This document shows positions 5,816 to 7,191 of a DNA stretch of 7,191 nt, piece by piece. Location: the NCBI GenBank assembly GCA_007128515.1, contig SKXI01000052.1, positions 1-7,191 of the forward strand, written 5' to 3'. A program made the position numbers and the translations under genes. The notes beneath the pieces were generated by a model, which did no database searches, was not told the DNA's origin, and saw only the letters and a list, made by a program, of their open reading frames with translations. Every line of letters starts with the position of its first letter. The first letter of the stretch is position 1. This stretch comes from Halococcaceae archaeon (GTDB taxonomy: Archaea; Halobacteriota; Halobacteria; Halobacteriales; Halalkalicoccaceae).

Positions 5816-5899
5816 TCGAACGAGGGCGACGCCGCCGTCTCCACACGAGGCGACCTGGACGACGTGCCCGTCGTTTCCCGCAGCTCACGATTCGCCCAC

Positions 5900-5906
5900 C
5901 TTATCA
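5900..5906 (+). promoter_or_regulatory. TATA-like element of the HTH regulator gene
   Basis: CTTATCA, centred about 26 bp before ATG 5929 in a GC-rich region, fits a leaderless archaeal promoter and supports that start. No Shine-Dalgarno with proper spacing is present. Confidence 0.6.
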
Positions 5907-5928
5907 GGACGGACGGGGTAGTGGGGCC

Positions 5929-6582
5929 ATGGCTACGATCGCGGAGTTTACGATCCCGGTCGAGGGGTTCGCGCTGGGCGGGTCGATACAGGACGCACCG
6001 ATCGCGGAGATCGAGATCGAACGGCTCGCTGCACACGGGCCGGATCGGGTCATGCCCTACGCCTGGATCACGGCCGAGGACTTCGACCGCGTCGAGCGCC
6101 TCCTGGAAGAGGACTCGACGGTCGATACGTTCCGTCTCATCAGCGAGACCGACGACGCCCGGCTCTACCAGATGGACTGGATAGAGCGCGCGGAGGTGCT
6201 CGTCAACATCCTCACCGAACAGGAAGGGGTCGTCCTCTCGGCGGTCGCCTCCGGGGGGATCTGGAACTTCCGGGCGCTGTTCCCGGAACGAGCGGCACTC
6301 TCCCGGGCGTACGATTACGCCGAGGAGATCGGTATCCGCCTCCAGATCACCGCGATCTACAGGATGGAAGACGAGCGGGAGGGTCGCTTCGGTCTCAGTG
6401 ACGGTCAGCACGAAGCGATCAGGGTGGCCACCGAACGGGGCTACTACGACGTCCCTCGGAAGACCTCGCTCGAGGAGCTCGCGGACGAACTCGAGGTCTC
6501 GCATCAGTCGCTCTCGGAGCGTCTTCGGCGGGCGCAGAAGGCGCTCAACGTCAACACCGTCCTCGTCGGCGAGTTCGAGTGA
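5929..6582 (+). CDS. Bat-like transcriptional regulator with C-terminal HTH_10 domain
   Basis: The 217-residue product has an N-terminal sensor-like region (about 1-150) of the kind found before the DNA-binding domain in haloarchaeal bacterio-opsin-activator-like proteins. The C-terminal HTH_10 domain is clear: LSDGQHEAIRVATERGYYDVPRK (156-178) leads into SLEELADELEVSHQSLSERLRRAQ (180-203), the helix-turn-helix. No transmembrane segment, PAS/GAF signature or phospho-acceptor domain is evident. ATG 5929 is chosen because of the TATA element and because the protein quality changes there; 39 upstream in-frame residues look non-coding. It is convergent with the TFB gene, with 16 bp between stop codons. 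Its target genes are not known. It is not Bat itself, which is much longer. Confidence 0.87.
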   Translation: MATIAEFTIPVEGFALGGSIQDAPIAEIEIERLAAHGPDRVMPYAWITAEDFDRVERLLEEDSTVDTFRLISETDDARLYQMDWIERAEVLVNILTEQEGVVLSAVASGGIWNFRALFPERAALSRAYDYAEEIGIRLQITAIYRMEDEREGRFGLSDGQHEAIRVATERGYYDVPRKTSLEELADELEVSHQSLSERLRRAQKALNVNTVLVGEFE

Positions 6583-6598
6583 TCGAGAACGAGGAGAG

Positions 6599-7191
6599 CT
6601 AGTGGAGTCCCATCGCCTCGATCTGTTCCTGGTACCGGTTCCGGATCGTGACCTCGGTGACCTGTGCGACCTCGGCGACCTCGCGCTGGGTCTTCTTCTC
6701 GTTGCAGAGCAGCGAGGCGGCGTAGATCGCGGCGGCGGCGAACCCGGTCGGCGACTTCCCCGAGAGGAGCCCCTTCTCCGTGGCGACGGTGATGATCTCC
6801 TTGGCTTTCACCTGAACCTCGTCGCTCAGCCCGAGTTCGGACGAGAACCGGGGGACGTAGGCCTGTGGATCGACCGGGCGCATCTCGAGGCCGAGCTCCT
6901 GGGAGACGTACCGATACGTTCGGCCGATCTCCTTCCGCTCGACACGCGAGACCTCGCTGATCTCCTCGAGACTGCGGGGGATCCCCTCCTTCCGGCAGGC
7001 AGCGTAGAGACAGCCGGTCGCGACACCCTCGATCGATCGCCCCCGTATCAGGTCTTCGGCCAGTGCCCGCCGGTAGATGACGCTCGCGACCTCCCGTACC
7101 GAGCGCGGTACCCCCAGCGCGCTCGCCATCCGGTCGATCTCGCTGAGCGCGAACTGCAGGTTGCGCTCGCCGGCGTCCTTCGTCCGGATCC
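6599..7191 (-). CDS. tfb: Transcription initiation factor TFB (TFIIB homologue), C-terminal part (cut by window edge)
   Basis: The frame enters from the right edge and ends at TAG (6601-6599), giving 196 C-terminal residues. The first cyclin repeat has [51 protein letters not shown] and [11 protein letters not shown]. The second has [29 protein letters not shown] and the BRE-contacting helix-turn-helix [20 protein letters not shown]. This is the promoter-binding core that joins TBP-TATA complexes and recruits RNA polymerase. The N-terminal zinc ribbon and B-reader lie beyond the window. The ATG at 7129 is internal; 20 further conserved residues precede it. Haloarchaea normally carry several TFB paralogues; which one this is cannot be told. 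Confidence 0.95.
   Translation of the reverse strand, partial: IRTKDAGERNLQFALSEIDRMASALGVPRSVREVASVIYRRALAEDLIRGRSIEGVATGCLYAACRKEGIPRSLEEISEVSRVERKEIGRTYRYVSQELGLEMRPVDPQAYVPRFSSELGLSDEVQVKAKEIITVATEKGLLSGKSPTGFAAAAIYAASLLCNEKKTQREVAEVAQVTEVTIRNRYQEQIEAMGLH

Noticed and set aside
5543..5928. Plus-strand frame through the gap before the HTH regulator
   Set aside because: No start with a promoter or ribosome site, Ser/Thr/Val-rich without motifs, and antisense to the better-supported small Cys-rich gene.
5695..6504. Minus-strand open frame of 269 codons opposite the HTH regulator
   Set aside because: It is antisense to a well-supported HTH_10 protein and has no recognisable domain.
1..7191. 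Search by eye for CRISPR arrays, tRNA or rRNA genes, and transposase genes
   Set aside because: No regularly spaced direct repeats, no tRNA fold and no transposase motifs were seen.

Overview
The window looks like part of a haloarchaeal chromosome. It is GC-rich, the proteins are acidic (many Asp/Glu), several genes appear leaderless with a TATA-like element about 26 bp before the start codon, and it carries archaeal transcription proteins: a TFB and a protein with a Bat-type HTH_10 domain. The species cannot be named from the sequence.

Layout, left to right. (1) The minus-strand 5' end of a tungsten aldehyde ferredoxin oxidoreductase-like gene (1-299). (2) Divergent from it, a plus-strand pair of Gfo/Idh/MocA-family oxidoreductases (431-1393 and 1390-2382) with overlapping stop and start codons. 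(3) A minus-strand PIG-L/LmbE-type deacetylase (2470-3294). It lies between two nearly identical inverted repeats of 85 and 90 bp (2382-2466 and 3449-3538). (4) A plus-strand NAD-dependent sugar epimerase/dehydratase (3671-4654). (5) A minus-strand universal stress protein (4733-5188) with a clear TATA box. (6) A roughly 740-bp stretch with one very small minus-strand gene for a 53-residue Cys-rich protein (5537-5698). Its stop codon touches an 80-bp MITE-like palindromic element with perfect terminal repeats. (7) A plus-strand Bat-like HTH regulator (5929-6582), convergent with a TFB gene that runs off the right edge (6599-7191).

Functionally, 431-4654 resembles a small carbohydrate module: two sugar-type dehydrogenases, an N-deacetylase and a nucleotide-sugar epimerase. 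Substrates cannot be read from the sequence. The right half holds stress and transcription genes with no evident link to that module.

The most notable structure is the inverted repeat around the deacetylase gene. Recombination between the copies would flip the gene and put all four sugar-related genes on the same strand. The second is the MITE-like insertion, whose probable 3-bp target duplication (TCA) is the stop codon of the small gene.
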